Under the pieces are notes generated by a model. It was not told where the DNA came from. It saw only the letters and a list, made by a program, of their open reading frames with translations, and did no database searches. Positions 54,314 to 63,534 of a stretch of DNA of 64,000 bases are shown here, piece by piece. The stretch lies in contig CAVXXB010000001.1 of NCBI GenBank assembly GCA_963765585.1, positions 124,001 through 188,000 on the forward strand, written 5' to 3'. Position numbers and translations under genes: made by a program. The stretch's first letter is position 1. Every line of letters starts with the position of its first letter. The stretch is from CAVXXB01 sp963765585. Its GTDB lineage: Bacteria; Calditrichota; Calditrichia; JAJRVZ01.

Positions 54314-55618
54314 ATGACTCAATTAAAGGAAAAAATCGCCAGTATTCTACCCGAGTGGCGTCAACGAGTAACCACTCTGGTTAAGGAGCACGGTGATGTT
54401 GAAGTGAACACCGTCAAAATAAGCCAGTTTTACGGTGGAATGCGCGGAATTAAATGTCTGACTACTGACATTTCTTATCTTGATCCGTTTGAAGGAATCC
54501 GATTCCGGGGCTACACAATACCAGAGACCTTAGAAAAACTACCCAAAGCACCTGGCGCCGAAATGCCGTATGTCGAGGGTCATCTTTATCTCTTATTGAC
54601 AGGGGATATCCCAACAGAGGATCAGGTCCAGGAAGTAATTAAAGACCTGCAAAGCAGAGGAGAGGTTCCCGGATACGTATGGGATATGTTGAGATCGCTA
54701 CCAGCGGACGCCCATCCAATGACTATGTTTTCTATGGCTATACTTGCCTTGCAAAACGATTCTGTTTTTGTTAAAAAATATAACGAAGGCATGAGCAAGT
54801 TTGACTATTGGGATCCCATGTATGAAGATTCAATGAATTTGCTTGCCAAACTACACACAATCGCTGCTTATATTTATCGCTATAAATATAAAAATGACAG
54901 CCCGATTGATCCGGATTTTTCACTCGATTACGGTGCAAATTATGCACATATGATGGGTATCGGTTCACCCTATGATGAACTGTCAAGATTGTATTTTATT
55001 CTGCATAGCGATCATGAGAGTGGTAATGTAAGTGCCCATACCACGCATCTGGTTGCATCTGCCCTTTCCGATGCATACTATTCACTTTCAGCCGGTTTGA
55101 ATGGCCTGGCCGGTCCGTTACATGGACTCGCCAACCAGGAAGTGTTGCGCTGGATTCAGGCAATGATGAAAAAAGTGGGCGATAATCCCACCAAAGATGA
55201 AATGCATAAATTTGTATGGGATACATTGAATGGAGGTCAGGTAGTACCAGGGTACGGACATGCCGTGCTGAGAAAAACGGATCCCCGCTATACCGCCCAA
55301 CGTGAATTTGCCTTAAAACATTTGCCGGATGATCCGATCTTTAAAGTAGTCAGCCTGCTGTACGATGTTGTTCCTCCGGTACTTGAGGAACAAGGCAAGG
55401 CAAAAAATCCATGGCCAAATGTGGATGCACATTCCGGTGTTATTCAGTGGCATTATGGCGTCCGGGAATACGATTTCTATACCGTGCAATTTGGTGTTGG
55501 TCGTGCCTATGGTGTGCTGCCCAATATTATTTGGGATCGTGCGCTTGGTCAGTCAATCGAAAGACCCAAATCACTGACGCTTGATATGCTGGAAGAAGTT
55601 GCCGGCATCAAGAAGTAG
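54314..55618 (+). CDS. gltA: Citrate synthase, mitochondrial (eukaryotic-like) type
   Basis: A 434-residue enzyme from ATG 54314, with GGAG five bases upstream (an in-frame GTG at 54308 overlaps that site). It condenses acetyl-CoA and oxaloacetate. Catalytic regions: SDHESGNVSAHTTHLVASALSDAYYS, NGLAGPLHGLANQEVL with active His, PGYGHAVLRKTDPRY with active His, and AKNPWPNVDAHSG with active Asp; ERPKS near the end. These stretches and the length match mitochondrial citrate synthase more than the NADH-inhibited bacterial form. Own transcription unit with a terminator at 55643. Confidence 0.95.
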   Translation: MTQLKEKIASILPEWRQRVTTLVKEHGDVEVNTVKISQFYGGMRGIKCLTTDISYLDPFEGIRFRGYTIPETLEKLPKAPGAEMPYVEGHLYLLLTGDIPTEDQVQEVIKDLQSRGEVPGYVWDMLRSLPADAHPMTMFSMAILALQNDSVFVKKYNEGMSKFDYWDPMYEDSMNLLAKLHTIAAYIYRYKYKNDSPIDPDFSLDYGANYAHMMGIGSPYDELSRLYFILHSDHESGNVSAHTTHLVASALSDAYYSLSAGLNGLAGPLHGLANQEVLRWIQAMMKKVGDNPTKDEMHKFVWDTLNGGQVVPGYGHAVLRKTDPRYTAQREFALKHLPDDPIFKVVSLLYDVVPPVLEEQGKAKNPWPNVDAHSGVIQWHYGVREYDFYTVQFGVGRAYGVLPNIIWDRALGQSIERPKSLTLDMLEEVAGIKK

Positions 55619-55642
55619 ATTGTTGTTGTAAACTTAAAAAAA

Positions 55643-55670
55643 GGCGTTCCGCTTGGGGCGTCTTTTTTTT
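55643..55670 (+). terminator. Intrinsic terminator of citrate synthase
   Basis: GGCGTTCC (55643-55650), loop GCTT and GGGGCGTC (55655-55662), fully paired if G-U is allowed, followed by eight T, 25 bases after the stop. Confidence 0.88.
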
Positions 55671-55688
55671 GCCAAAAACATTACTTTA

Positions 55689-55737
55689 TTGGCCGTTGGC
55701 AGTTGGCCGGACGCAGTAGGCAGCAAGTGGTTAACCG
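55689..55737. repeat. Heptad array upstream of the four-helix-bundle gene
   Basis: GGCCGTT, GGCAGTT, GGCCGGA, CGCAGTA, GGCAGCA in seven-base register. The complementary type (GCCAACG, GCCAACT) follows the gene at 56224-56287, so the gene lies between inverted arrays. Confidence 0.8.
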
Positions 55738-55808
55738 GTAGCCATATTTTTATGCATTTATTATCATCTTGGTCTAATAATTGCTGCACATTTATATTAC
55801 AATAAAAG

Positions 55809-56204
55809 ATGAAAACAGCCATGTCTGAAACAATTGGTTTTAAAAATCTGAGGGTGTACATAAAGGCCTACGAAAATGCACTAGTTATATTTCAATTGAC
55901 CAAGAAATTCCCACAAGAAGAAAAGTATTTACTGGTTAATCAATTACGACGATCATCAAGGTCAGTGTGCGCAAATATTGCCGAGGCATATCGGAAACGT
56001 AGATATACAAAACATTTCATTTCTAAACTATCAGACGCAGATGGAGAAACAAGTGAGACTCTGATTTGGCTTGATTTTGCAAGAGATCAGGGATACATGA
56101 ATATTTCTGAATATGAAATTTTATATAAGAACTATATTAGTATTGGGAAAATGTTAGGGGGCATGATAAAGCAGCCGGAGAAATTTCTGCCAAGAACCAG
56201 TTAA
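55809..56204 (+). CDS. Four-helix-bundle protein (23S rRNA intervening-sequence protein / Avd-like family)
   Basis: A 131-residue helical protein with the S23/IVP family pattern: FKNLRVYIKAYENALVIFQLTKKFP, LVNQLRRSSRSVCANIAEAY, FISKLSDADGETSETLIWLDFARDQGY and GKMLGGMIKQ. This family was named from ORFs in 23S rRNA intervening sequences and includes the Avd protein of diversity-generating retroelements, but here no rRNA or reverse transcriptase is near. It may bind nucleic acid. It is flanked by inverted heptad arrays and transcribed against the ABC exporter. Confidence 0.9.
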   Translation: MKTAMSETIGFKNLRVYIKAYENALVIFQLTKKFPQEEKYLLVNQLRRSSRSVCANIAEAYRKRRYTKHFISKLSDADGETSETLIWLDFARDQGYMNISEYEILYKNYISIGKMLGGMIKQPEKFLPRTS

Positions 56205-56223
56205 AAGACTTTCAGATCATAAT

Positions 56224-56287
56224 CTGCCTATTGCCAACGGCAAACGGCCAACGATCAATTAACTACTGCCAATTGCTAACTGCCAAC
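56224..56287. repeat. Heptad array downstream of the four-helix-bundle gene
   Basis: TTGCCAACGGCAAACGGCCA with later units TGCCAAT, TGCTAAC, TGCCAAC in seven-base register. Its right end overlaps the 3' end of the ABC exporter gene, encoding that protein's last residues and stop. Confidence 0.85.
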
Positions 56288-57478
56288 TTTTTCCTGCATT
56301 TGATATTGTAACAAATACAGCTGATAATACAGCCCCTTCTGGTCCAGCAATTCCTGGTGGGTACCCATTTCACGGATACTGCCTTTATGCATCACGATGA
56401 TTTTGTCCACATGCTTTATCGTTGACAAACGGTGTGCAATTATTAAGGAAGTACGTTGGTACATCAGAGTTTGTAAGGCATCCTGGATAAGCAACTCGGT
56501 TTCTGTATCCACGCTGGAGGTTGCTTCATCCAGTATCAAAATACGCGGATTAATCACCAATGCCCGGGCAAATGAGATCAATTGCTTTTGCCCCATGGAT
56601 AAGATCGTACCCCGTTCTTTGACTTGAGTATGATACCCATTTGGAAGTTGTACAATAAACTGATGTGCATTCACTTGTTTTGCAGCCCATTCCACTCTCT
56701 CTTCCGTTATATCCGTATTTCCCAAACGGATATTATCCATAATGGTACCAGAAAATAAAAACACATCCTGCAGGACCACAGCGATCTGGCTACGCAATTT
56801 TTGCAGATCCCAACGATTCAATAAAATATCATCAATAAATATTTCTCCCTGGCTAATGTCATACTGTCTGCCGAGGATATTTATCAAAGTGGTTTTACCT
56901 GCACCTGTATGACCCACAATGGCAACACTCTCGCCTTCTTCTACCTTAAAGGAGATTTGATTCAGGACATTATCCTTGTCATTATATGCAAAATCGACCT
57001 TGCTAAATTCGATATTCCCAATAATTTTATTTGTTCCCAGTGGATTCACAGGATTTATAATATCCGGTTGCGAATCAAGCAGTTTAAAAATTCGTTCAGA
57101 CGACGCCATGGCCTGTTGAAGTATATTATACTTTTCAGAAAGATCGCTAATCGGCCGGAAAAACATCTGTGCATATTGGATAAAGGCAACCAGCGCACCA
57201 AACGTTGTCAGATCTTCCAGTTTATATATACCGCCCCGCCAGATCACGACAGCGATGGCAACCGAACTAACCAATTCGATAGCCGGGTAAAACAAAGCAT
57301 AGTAAAACACAGTCTTAACATGGGCCTGGGTATGCGCACTATTTATCTCTTCAAATTGCTGATAATTAGTTTTTGTCCGGTTAAACACCTGGACAATAGA
57401 CATCCCGGTTAAATTTTCCTGTAGATATGTATTTATCCTGGCCAGCCACTTTCGGATATTACGAAAAGCCTCCCGCAC
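56276..57478 (-). CDS. ABC exporter (MsbA-like), C-terminal fragment (frameshifted)
   Basis: C-terminal half of a type IV ABC exporter: remaining membrane helices (NTYLQENLTGMSIVQVFNR, FYPAIELVSSVAIAVVIW) and a complete ATPase with Walker A GHTGAGKTT, Q-loop VVLQDVFLFSGTIMDNI, signature LSMGQKQLISFARAL, Walker B RILILDEATSSVD and H-loop IIAHRLSTI. The signature has MGQ in place of GGQ. The real coding begins at the shift near 57537. Whole gene 56276-58058, about 593 residues; probable lipid or multidrug exporter of the inner membrane. Confidence 0.88.
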   Translation of the reverse strand: MREAFRNIRKWLARINTYLQENLTGMSIVQVFNRTKTNYQQFEEINSAHTQAHVKTVFYYALFYPAIELVSSVAIAVVIWRGGIYKLEDLTTFGALVAFIQYAQMFFRPISDLSEKYNILQQAMASSERIFKLLDSQPDIINPVNPLGTNKIIGNIEFSKVDFAYNDKDNVLNQISFKVEEGESVAIVGHTGAGKTTLINILGRQYDISQGEIFIDDILLNRWDLQKLRSQIAVVLQDVFLFSGTIMDNIRLGNTDITEERVEWAAKQVNAHQFIVQLPNGYHTQVKERGTILSMGQKQLISFARALVINPRILILDEATSSVDTETELLIQDALQTLMYQRTSLIIAHRLSTIKHVDKIIVMHKGSIREMGTHQELLDQKGLYYQLYLLQYQMQEKVGS

Positions 57479-58058
57479 TCGCGCCCTGAAAATAAATGTT
57501 ATAATGAATAAAACCGGTACAACGGCAAACGTCCATAAAGCCAGTCTGTATATCCAGATATAGAAGAGTTATGACAATACCAATGATTAAAAAAATGTCT
57601 CCAAAGATCGTTACGATTCCCTGAGTAAACATCTGGTTTAAGGATTCCACATCAGATGTCACACGGGTCATGAGCCGGCCCACCGGATTTTTATCAAAAA
57701 ATCGGAATGCAAGAGACTGCAGGTGGCTAAAGATCTCCGACCGGATGTCATACATCAGTCTTTGACCAAAGTATTGTGTGACATAGATCTGTATAAATTG
57801 AGTTACAAACACAAAGACCAAAACCACTAGGTATATTATCAGAATAATATATAATCCTGATAAATCCTTGATGGCGATATAATCATCAATAGCTGTTTTT
57901 GTCAGATAGGGTCCCACCAGCTGCAGGAATGAGGCAAGCAAAGTCAGAAGTACACCAAAAAAGACGAGTTTTTTATAAGGTCGGGCATAGCTTAGAAGGC
58001 GACTCATCAATCGCGCATCGTAGGCCTTTCCCGTATATTCATCATCAGTCATTGCCAT
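57459..58058 (-). CDS. ABC exporter (MsbA-like), N-terminal fragment (frameshifted)
   Basis: N-terminal membrane half: LLSYARPYKKLVFFGVLLTLLASFLQLVGPYLTKTAIDDYI, YVTQYFGQRLMYDIRSEIFSHLQSL and FFDKNPVGRLMTRVTSDVE are ABC exporter hallmarks (cores diagnostic). The frame is lost in GGC-TTT-ATGG (plus strand 57537-57539); dropping one T gives QTGLWTFAVVPVLFIITFIF and runs into REAFRNIRKWLARINT of the second fragment. ATG overlaps the stop of the cysteine desulfurase gene by one base. Confidence 0.85.
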   Translation of the reverse strand: MAMTDDEYTGKAYDARLMSRLLSYARPYKKLVFFGVLLTLLASFLQLVGPYLTKTAIDDYIAIKDLSGLYIILIIYLVVLVFVFVTQFIQIYVTQYFGQRLMYDIRSEIFSHLQSLAFRFFDKNPVGRLMTRVTSDVESLNQMFTQGIVTIFGDIFLIIGIVITLLYLDIQTGFMDVCRCTGFIHYNIYFQGASAGGFS

Positions 58059-59197
58059 CAGCGACTCTCCATATTATCATAAATACTCTGCACTGTCTCC
58101 ACGGTACGATGTACTTCCTCTTCCGTATTAAAACGCCCGAAAGAAAAACGAATGGAATTATTAACATGCTCAGCAGAGTAGCCAAGAGCTGTAAGAACGT
58201 GGGATGGCTGAACGGAACCGGAACTGCAGGCGGAACCAGTTGACACCGAGATACCATTCATATCGAGATTCATTAGCATGCTGTCACCTGAAATAATTGG
58301 AAAATAGACATTTGAATGTGAGCAGAGTCGCGATCCCGGAGAACCATTTATTTCGGCCGATGGAACATGCTCAGTTAACATCTTTTCAAACATATCCCGG
58401 AGATGTCTAATCTTAGCTATATCTTCTTTCTTCACTTGTAATTGATCGATAGCAGAGGCAAATCCAACAATGCCCGCCAGGTTTTCTGTTCCTGCACGGC
58501 GGCTCGATTCCTGAGCACCACCCAGAATTTGTTCGCTGATTAAAGTCCCACGTCGAACGTACAGCGCACCGATACCCTTCGGCCCATATATCTTATGAGC
58601 GGAAAGCGTGAGCAGGTCTATGGCTTGATCATTAACATTTATATTAATTTTCCCAAGTGCCTGAACGGCATCGGTATGAAACAAAACTTTCTTTTCTTTT
58701 GCCAACTCAGCGAATGGCATTATATCCAGAATTTGCCCGGTTTCATTATTTGCCAGCATGATAGATGCCAGGATGGTTTGCTCATCGATCATTTTCTTAA
58801 ATTGTCCCAGATCCAAGGTACCATTTTTATCCACATCAAGATATTCTATCCTGAATCCAATACCGGCTAAATAATTTAGACTTTGCAAAACCGCAGGATG
58901 CTCAATACGTGTGCTGATAATTTTCCGACCCTGCTCCTGATTTGCCATTGCGACACCTATAATCGCAAGATTATCACTCTCTGTGCCGCCGCTGGTAAAA
59001 ACAATTTCCTGAGGCGCTGCACCAATATAGGCGGCAATTGTTGTCCGCGCCCGTTCCAGTTTTACTTTACTTGTTTGCCCAATAGAATGAATACTGGATG
59101 GATTCCCATAATATTCTGATTGAATCTCATTCATCGCTGCCAGTACAACTGGATCCACTGGCGTTGTTGCGGCATTATCTAGATATATCTGTTTCAT
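58058..59197 (-). CDS. Cysteine desulfurase (IscS/NifS family)
   Basis: A 379-residue PLP enzyme that releases sulfur from cysteine. The ATG at 59197 gives MKQIYLDNAATTPVDPVVL, the standard start. PLP Lys in TLSAHKIYGPKGIG, RRAGTENLAG, and the persulfide Cys in VSTGSACSSGS. ANNETGQI and HTDAVQALGK are also typical. Group I-like with a flexible loop, so it may serve Fe-S clusters or tRNA thiolation; no iscU, mnmA or thiI lies next to it. Stop overlaps the ABC exporter start. Confidence 0.95.
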   Translation of the reverse strand: MKQIYLDNAATTPVDPVVLAAMNEIQSEYYGNPSSIHSIGQTSKVKLERARTTIAAYIGAAPQEIVFTSGGTESDNLAIIGVAMANQEQGRKIISTRIEHPAVLQSLNYLAGIGFRIEYLDVDKNGTLDLGQFKKMIDEQTILASIMLANNETGQILDIMPFAELAKEKKVLFHTDAVQALGKININVNDQAIDLLTLSAHKIYGPKGIGALYVRRGTLISEQILGGAQESSRRAGTENLAGIVGFASAIDQLQVKKEDIAKIRHLRDMFEKMLTEHVPSAEINGSPGSRLCSHSNVYFPIISGDSMLMNLDMNGISVSTGSACSSGSVQPSHVLTALGYSAEHVNNSIRFSFGRFNTEEEVHRTVETVQSIYDNMESR

Positions 59198-59226
59198 ATC
59201 AGCAAGCATAGTAATTCATATATTTA

Positions 59227-59334
59227 GCCACTAAGACTCCAAGGCACACAGAAACAAAACTTTATTAATTATAACTCTTTTCGATAACCACTTTTTTTAT
59301 AACCTTGCGTCTTTGTGAATTGGTGGTTATGAAT
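59227..59334. repeat. Degenerate inverted repeat of CACAGA/TCTTTGTG type
   Basis: CCACTAAGACTCCAAGGCAC (from 59227) faces CCTTGCGTCTTTGTGAATTGGTGG (59306-59329), and ATAACCAC faces GTGGTTAT around the second arm. It is the only recognisable content of the 305-base gap upstream of the desulfurase and the symporter. Confidence 0.5.
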
Positions 59335-59502
59335 AATTCAGACTAATTTAGCTATTAAATAAATTAAATCGAAATAATAGGACAGGTTTATTCCGTTTAA
59401 TTGAAATCTATCGGCATTCTTGCACTATAATTACATTTCTTGTCTATTTTTTCTTAAATTGCGGAATCTTTTTAAAAATAACCAAACGGAGGATTTGCCT
59501 GA

Positions 59503-60850
59503 ATGGAAGTAAATCGGGGACAATGGAGTGCGAAAGCTCGGATTCATTCTGGCGGCTGCCGGCTCAGCCATTGGACTGGGAAATATCTGGCGTTTTCCCT
59601 ATGTGGTCGGCGAGAACGGCGGTGCTGCTTTTGTATTATTATATCTCGTTTTTGTGCTCATCATCGGATTACCATATATGTTTGCCGAACTGGCCCTGGG
59701 CCGGTCTGTACAAAAGAATCCGGTTGGATCAATTGATGCCGTCCGTCCAGGATCTCTGTGGAAGGGCGTAGGATACCTTGGTGTATTTACCGGTGTGGGA
59801 ATTTTATCTTTTTATGGTGTTGTTGCCGGCTGGACATTTGGATATATTTTTAAAATGGCATCCGGGGCCGTGGGTGATTTTGGTACGTTCATATCCGAGC
59901 CATGGTTGGTGCTGGGATTATTTGCTGTTTTTATGATCCTGACCACCAGCATCGTTTATGGTGGTATTGAGGGCGGCATTGAAAAATGGTCAAAGATCTT
60001 GATGCCAATTCTATTTGTCCTGTTAATTGGTCTGATCATATATGCAAATACATTACCCGGCGCTGCTGAAGGATTGGCATTTTATTTGAACCCGGATTTT
60101 TCGAAAATTACCGGCAAGATTGCACTGGAAGCCCTGGGTCAGGCATTTTTCTCACTCAGTCTCGGTATGGGCCTGATGATTACCTATGGCAGCTATCTGT
60201 CCAAGAAAGAAGATATTATATCAGCAGGATTATTCATCGGATTATTTGATACCATGATTGCCATCATGGCGGGATTAATAATATTTCCCGCAATATTTGC
60301 TATGGGTGCAAATCCCGAATCCGGCCCATCGCTGGTTTTTGTTGTTTTACCTGAGTTATTTTTACAGATGCCCGGGGGAAGCATTGTTGGTGTATTCTTT
60401 TTCATCCTGCTTTCTATCGCCGCTTTGACTTCAACCGTCTCTTTGCTTGAAATTCAGGTTTCTTTTCTTATGGATGAGAAAAAAGTAGACCGAAAAAAAG
60501 TAGTACTACCGGCTGCGTTATTTACATTTATCATTGGAATTCCATCTGCACTTTCACAAGGCGCCAGTGAATTTTTCACCGATTTTGGTCTTATTCCTGC
60601 ACGACTGGTCGATCCGGACTTTTTAAGTCAGATGAGTTTCTTATTTGGCACTTTCTCCCTGGCCTTTGGTGCATTGATGTTATCGATCTTTGTAGGCTGG
60701 GTCTGGGGTGTGGATAAAGCCACAGAGGAGTTATCTCAGGGCTCACCATATTTTATCAAAACACAAAAAGTATGGGCTTTTATGATTCGGTATTTTATAC
60801 CACTGGTAATTTTTATTCTTCTTTTAAACTTATTCGGAATATTTGACTAG
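59503..60850 (+). CDS. Sodium-dependent neurotransmitter-type symporter (NSS/SNF family), frameshift near start
   Basis: About 449 residues if joined. The ATG at 59503 gives MEVNRGQWSAK; one extra A in GCG-AAA-GCTC (59533-59535) then breaks the frame, and KLGFILAAAGSAIGLGNIWRFPYVVGENGG continues in the next frame (open from GTG 59528). This region is the LeuT TM1 site binding Na+ and substrate. Further marks: LIIGLPYMFAELALG, GVVAGWTFGYI, SLSLGMGLMITYGSY and SIAALTSTVSLLE (Na2 site). About 11 to 12 helices. Imports an amino acid or amine with Na+; substrate not assignable. Followed 14 bases later by the AGCS symporter. Confidence 0.9.
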
Positions 60851-60864
60851 ACAGGTTGGGAACT

Positions 60865-62316
60865 ATGGGATTTTTTGATTCAGTACTCGATTGGACAAAA
60901 GAACTTGATTTATTATTCTGGGGACCGGGAATGATTGCCCTGTTGCTGCTTACGGGCATAATTCTTACCATTGTCACCAGAGGTCTGCAATTCACACATT
61001 TCTGGCACTCAATAAAGTTGATCTTGTCAAAAGAATCCCGGTCAGAAAAAGGGAAGGGAGACATTTCACCCTTCGCCGCACTGATGACCGCGCTGGCAGC
61101 CACCGTTGGCAATGGAAATATCGCCGGAGTGGCCACAGCTATTGCCATTGGGGGACCCGGTGCACCGGTTTACATGTGGATTGCCGGTCTTTTTGGCATG
61201 GCAACAAAGTATGCCGAAGGATTTTTAGGAGTCCATTTCCGTGAGGTTGCCCCTAACGGCACCATGGCGGGTGGCCCCATGTACTATGTTAAGAACGGAT
61301 TAAAAAATAAAACCATCGGTAAATATCTTGGTGCTGCCTTCGCAATCTTTGGTGCCATAGCCTGTCTTATTGGTACGGGCAATATGGCCCAATCAAATTC
61401 AATGACAGCGTCACTGGCCAACACAATGAATCAAGCATTTCATGGTGGCGTTGCCGGAGAACAGGCACCGGCGATCTATTATTACGTAATCGGAATCATA
61501 ATTGCCATTTTGGTTGGCATGGTCATCATTGGCGGGATAAAAAAGATCGGTCATGTTTCTGAGAAACTTGTACCGGCCATGATCATATTTTATATCTTTT
61601 TTGCGTTATGGGTTATAATATCCAATATTACCATGGTCCCCGAGGCCTTTATCGTAATTTTTAGATCGGCGTTTGGCTTTCAACCGATGGTCGGTGCGAC
61701 CGTTGGGCTGGCCATCCAAAATGGCGTGAGCCGTGGATTACTTTCAAACGAAGCCGGATTGGGTTCCGCAGCAATTGCACAGGGTGCCTCAACTTCAGAC
61801 GAACCCACAAAAAACGGCCTGATCGCCATGACGGGCGTTTTTATCGATACCATTCTTGTGAATTCGATGACCACACTGACTATCGTGCTCACGGGCGCCT
61901 ATATGCAAACCCAGGCCTGGCAGGGACTTGGCGCCGCAGATAATATCACCAGCATACTTGTGACACAAAAAGCCTTTAATACGGTCATTCCATTTGGCAT
62001 GGGGGGAACGATTATTGCCATCGCATCCTTTATTTTTGGCTACACCACGTTGATCGGGTGGTCCTATTATGGTGAAAAATGTATTGAATTTCTTGGCGGC
62101 GACAAAGTCGTTCTGCCCTATCGATATATTTTTATTGCCTTTTTATTCTTTGGTGCGATTCTCACTCCCATGGCCGGTGAAAGTTATGATTATTTGAATA
62201 TTGTCTGGCACATAGGAAATATTGGGAACGCATTAATGGCATTTCCAAATCTGGTTGGATTGCTCTTCCTGGCTGGTTTGGTGGCTAAAATTACCCGGGA
62301 AAAATTCAGAAAATAG
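60865..62316 (+). CDS. AGCS-family alanine/glycine:sodium symporter
   Basis: A 483-residue symporter. ATG at 60865 is preferred over an upstream TTG because it follows GGGAACT. Family stretches: FAALMTALAATVGNGNIAGVATAI, GGPMYYVKNGL, GNMAQSNSMTASLANTMN, FGFQPMVGATVGLAIQNGVSRGLLSNEAGLGSAAIAQGA (cores). Couples Na+ to uptake of alanine or glycine. Paired with an NSS symporter just upstream. Confidence 0.94.
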   Translation: MGFFDSVLDWTKELDLLFWGPGMIALLLLTGIILTIVTRGLQFTHFWHSIKLILSKESRSEKGKGDISPFAALMTALAATVGNGNIAGVATAIAIGGPGAPVYMWIAGLFGMATKYAEGFLGVHFREVAPNGTMAGGPMYYVKNGLKNKTIGKYLGAAFAIFGAIACLIGTGNMAQSNSMTASLANTMNQAFHGGVAGEQAPAIYYYVIGIIIAILVGMVIIGGIKKIGHVSEKLVPAMIIFYIFFALWVIISNITMVPEAFIVIFRSAFGFQPMVGATVGLAIQNGVSRGLLSNEAGLGSAAIAQGASTSDEPTKNGLIAMTGVFIDTILVNSMTTLTIVLTGAYMQTQAWQGLGAADNITSILVTQKAFNTVIPFGMGGTIIAIASFIFGYTTLIGWSYYGEKCIEFLGGDKVVLPYRYIFIAFLFFGAILTPMAGESYDYLNIVWHIGNIGNALMAFPNLVGLLFLAGLVAKITREKFRK

Positions 62317-62330
62317 AACGCGGATTGATT

Positions 62331-62416
62331 TGGCTTTCGGCTGTCTGCTATCGGCTATCAGCCAACTATTTGACGATAAAATGCTTTTCGCTGTAAGCCG
62401 ACGGCTGATAGCGGAG
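62331..62416. repeat. Heptad-type degenerate repeat (CGGCTAT/AGCCGA)
   Basis: CGGCTGT, CTGCTAT, CGGCTAT, CAGCCAA in seven-base register, with complementary units (GTAAGCCGACGGCTGATAGC) after an AT-rich centre. It fills the gap between the AGCS gene and ychF. Confidence 0.7.
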
Positions 62417-62448
62417 AGCCCCTTTATACAGTATAATCTGGAGGCAAA

Positions 62449-63534
62449 ATGCAAATCGGAATTGTTGGACTTCCTTATTCCGGAAAATCCACCCTCTTTT
62501 CTACCCTGCTTTCTCATAAATCTGCGGATGAATCCGGTAAACTTAAGCATGAGGCCGAACGGGGTGTGGTGAAGGTGCCTGATGACAGACTGGATCAGTT
62601 GACTAAGATGTTCAATCCCAAAAAGCAGGTAAATACCACCATTGAATTTGTCAAGGTTCCCGGTCTTGATCATGATTCTCATAAAGATACCGGTTTACCA
62701 TCACAGTTTTTATCCAATGTAAAAACCGTTGACGTAATTTTACTGTTAGTGCGGTCCTTTGATAACGAATTATATCCTCATCCTATGAATTCCATTGATC
62801 CGGTACGGGATATAAATTTTATTAAAACCGAGTTTATCCTGAGTGATCTTTCAATTATCGAGAATCGATATGAAAAATTAGAAAAACTGATCATGAAAAC
62901 CCAGGTGGACAAGGATAAACGGGAACTGGCCGTATTAAAAAAGTGTCGTGATTTTCTTGAACAGGAACAGCCAATAATTGATCTTGATCTGAATGAGCAA
63001 GATCAACTTCTTATTCGCGGATATCAGTTTTTGACAATGAAACCCATACTGCATGTACTAAATATCACCGAATCCGATCTGCCAAAATCAGAAACTCTGG
63101 TTAATGATATAAAGACCCATCTTTCCTCCGAGGCCAAGGTTATTGCGCTGAGTGCAGAAATAGAAAAAGAAATTTCCGAGCTGGATCCGGAAGACGCACA
63201 GGTTTTCTTAGAAGATCTAGCCATAACCGAACCGGCCATGGCAAAACTAATTAATGCTGCTTATGACTTATTGGGATTGCAATCATTTTTCACGGTGGGT
63301 GAAGATGAATGTAGGGCATGGACGATCCGTAAAGGTACGATTGCCCAAAAAGCGGCCGGTGTAATCCATTCTGATCTGGAGAAAGGTTTTATAAGAGCTG
63401 AGGTGGTTTCTTATGACAAATTAATGGAACTGGGTTCTATGCAGAATTGTAAGAGTAAGGGTGAATTGCGCCTGGAAGGAAAAGAATATATTGTTCAGGA
63501 TGGTGATATTATAAGTGTGCGTTTTAATGTCTAG
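62449..63534 (+). CDS. ychF: YchF/OLA1-family GTPase
   Basis: A 361-residue Obg-like ATPase. P-loop GLPYSGKSTLF (the usual form is GLPNVGKST; the N and V are replaced by Y and S), switch/G3 region VPGLDHDSH, RSFDNELYPHP, a coiled-coil insertion, and the C-terminal TGS domain LQSFFTVGEDECRAWTIRKGTIAQKAAGVIHSDLEKGFIRAEV with final VQDGDIISVRFNV (cores). It binds ribosomes and hydrolyses ATP in studied members. Start ATG has GGAGG seven bases upstream. Overlaps the convergent acpS by four bases. Confidence 0.93.
   Translation: MQIGIVGLPYSGKSTLFSTLLSHKSADESGKLKHEAERGVVKVPDDRLDQLTKMFNPKKQVNTTIEFVKVPGLDHDSHKDTGLPSQFLSNVKTVDVILLLVRSFDNELYPHPMNSIDPVRDINFIKTEFILSDLSIIENRYEKLEKLIMKTQVDKDKRELAVLKKCRDFLEQEQPIIDLDLNEQDQLLIRGYQFLTMKPILHVLNITESDLPKSETLVNDIKTHLSSEAKVIALSAEIEKEISELDPEDAQVFLEDLAITEPAMAKLINAAYDLLGLQSFFTVGEDECRAWTIRKGTIAQKAAGVIHSDLEKGFIRAEVVSYDKLMELGSMQNCKSKGELRLEGKEYIVQDGDIISVRFNV

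Noticed and set aside
55809..56204. Diversity-generating retroelement (Avd-like protein)
   Set aside because: No reverse transcriptase, template repeat or variable repeat was found nearby; only the family fold is shared.
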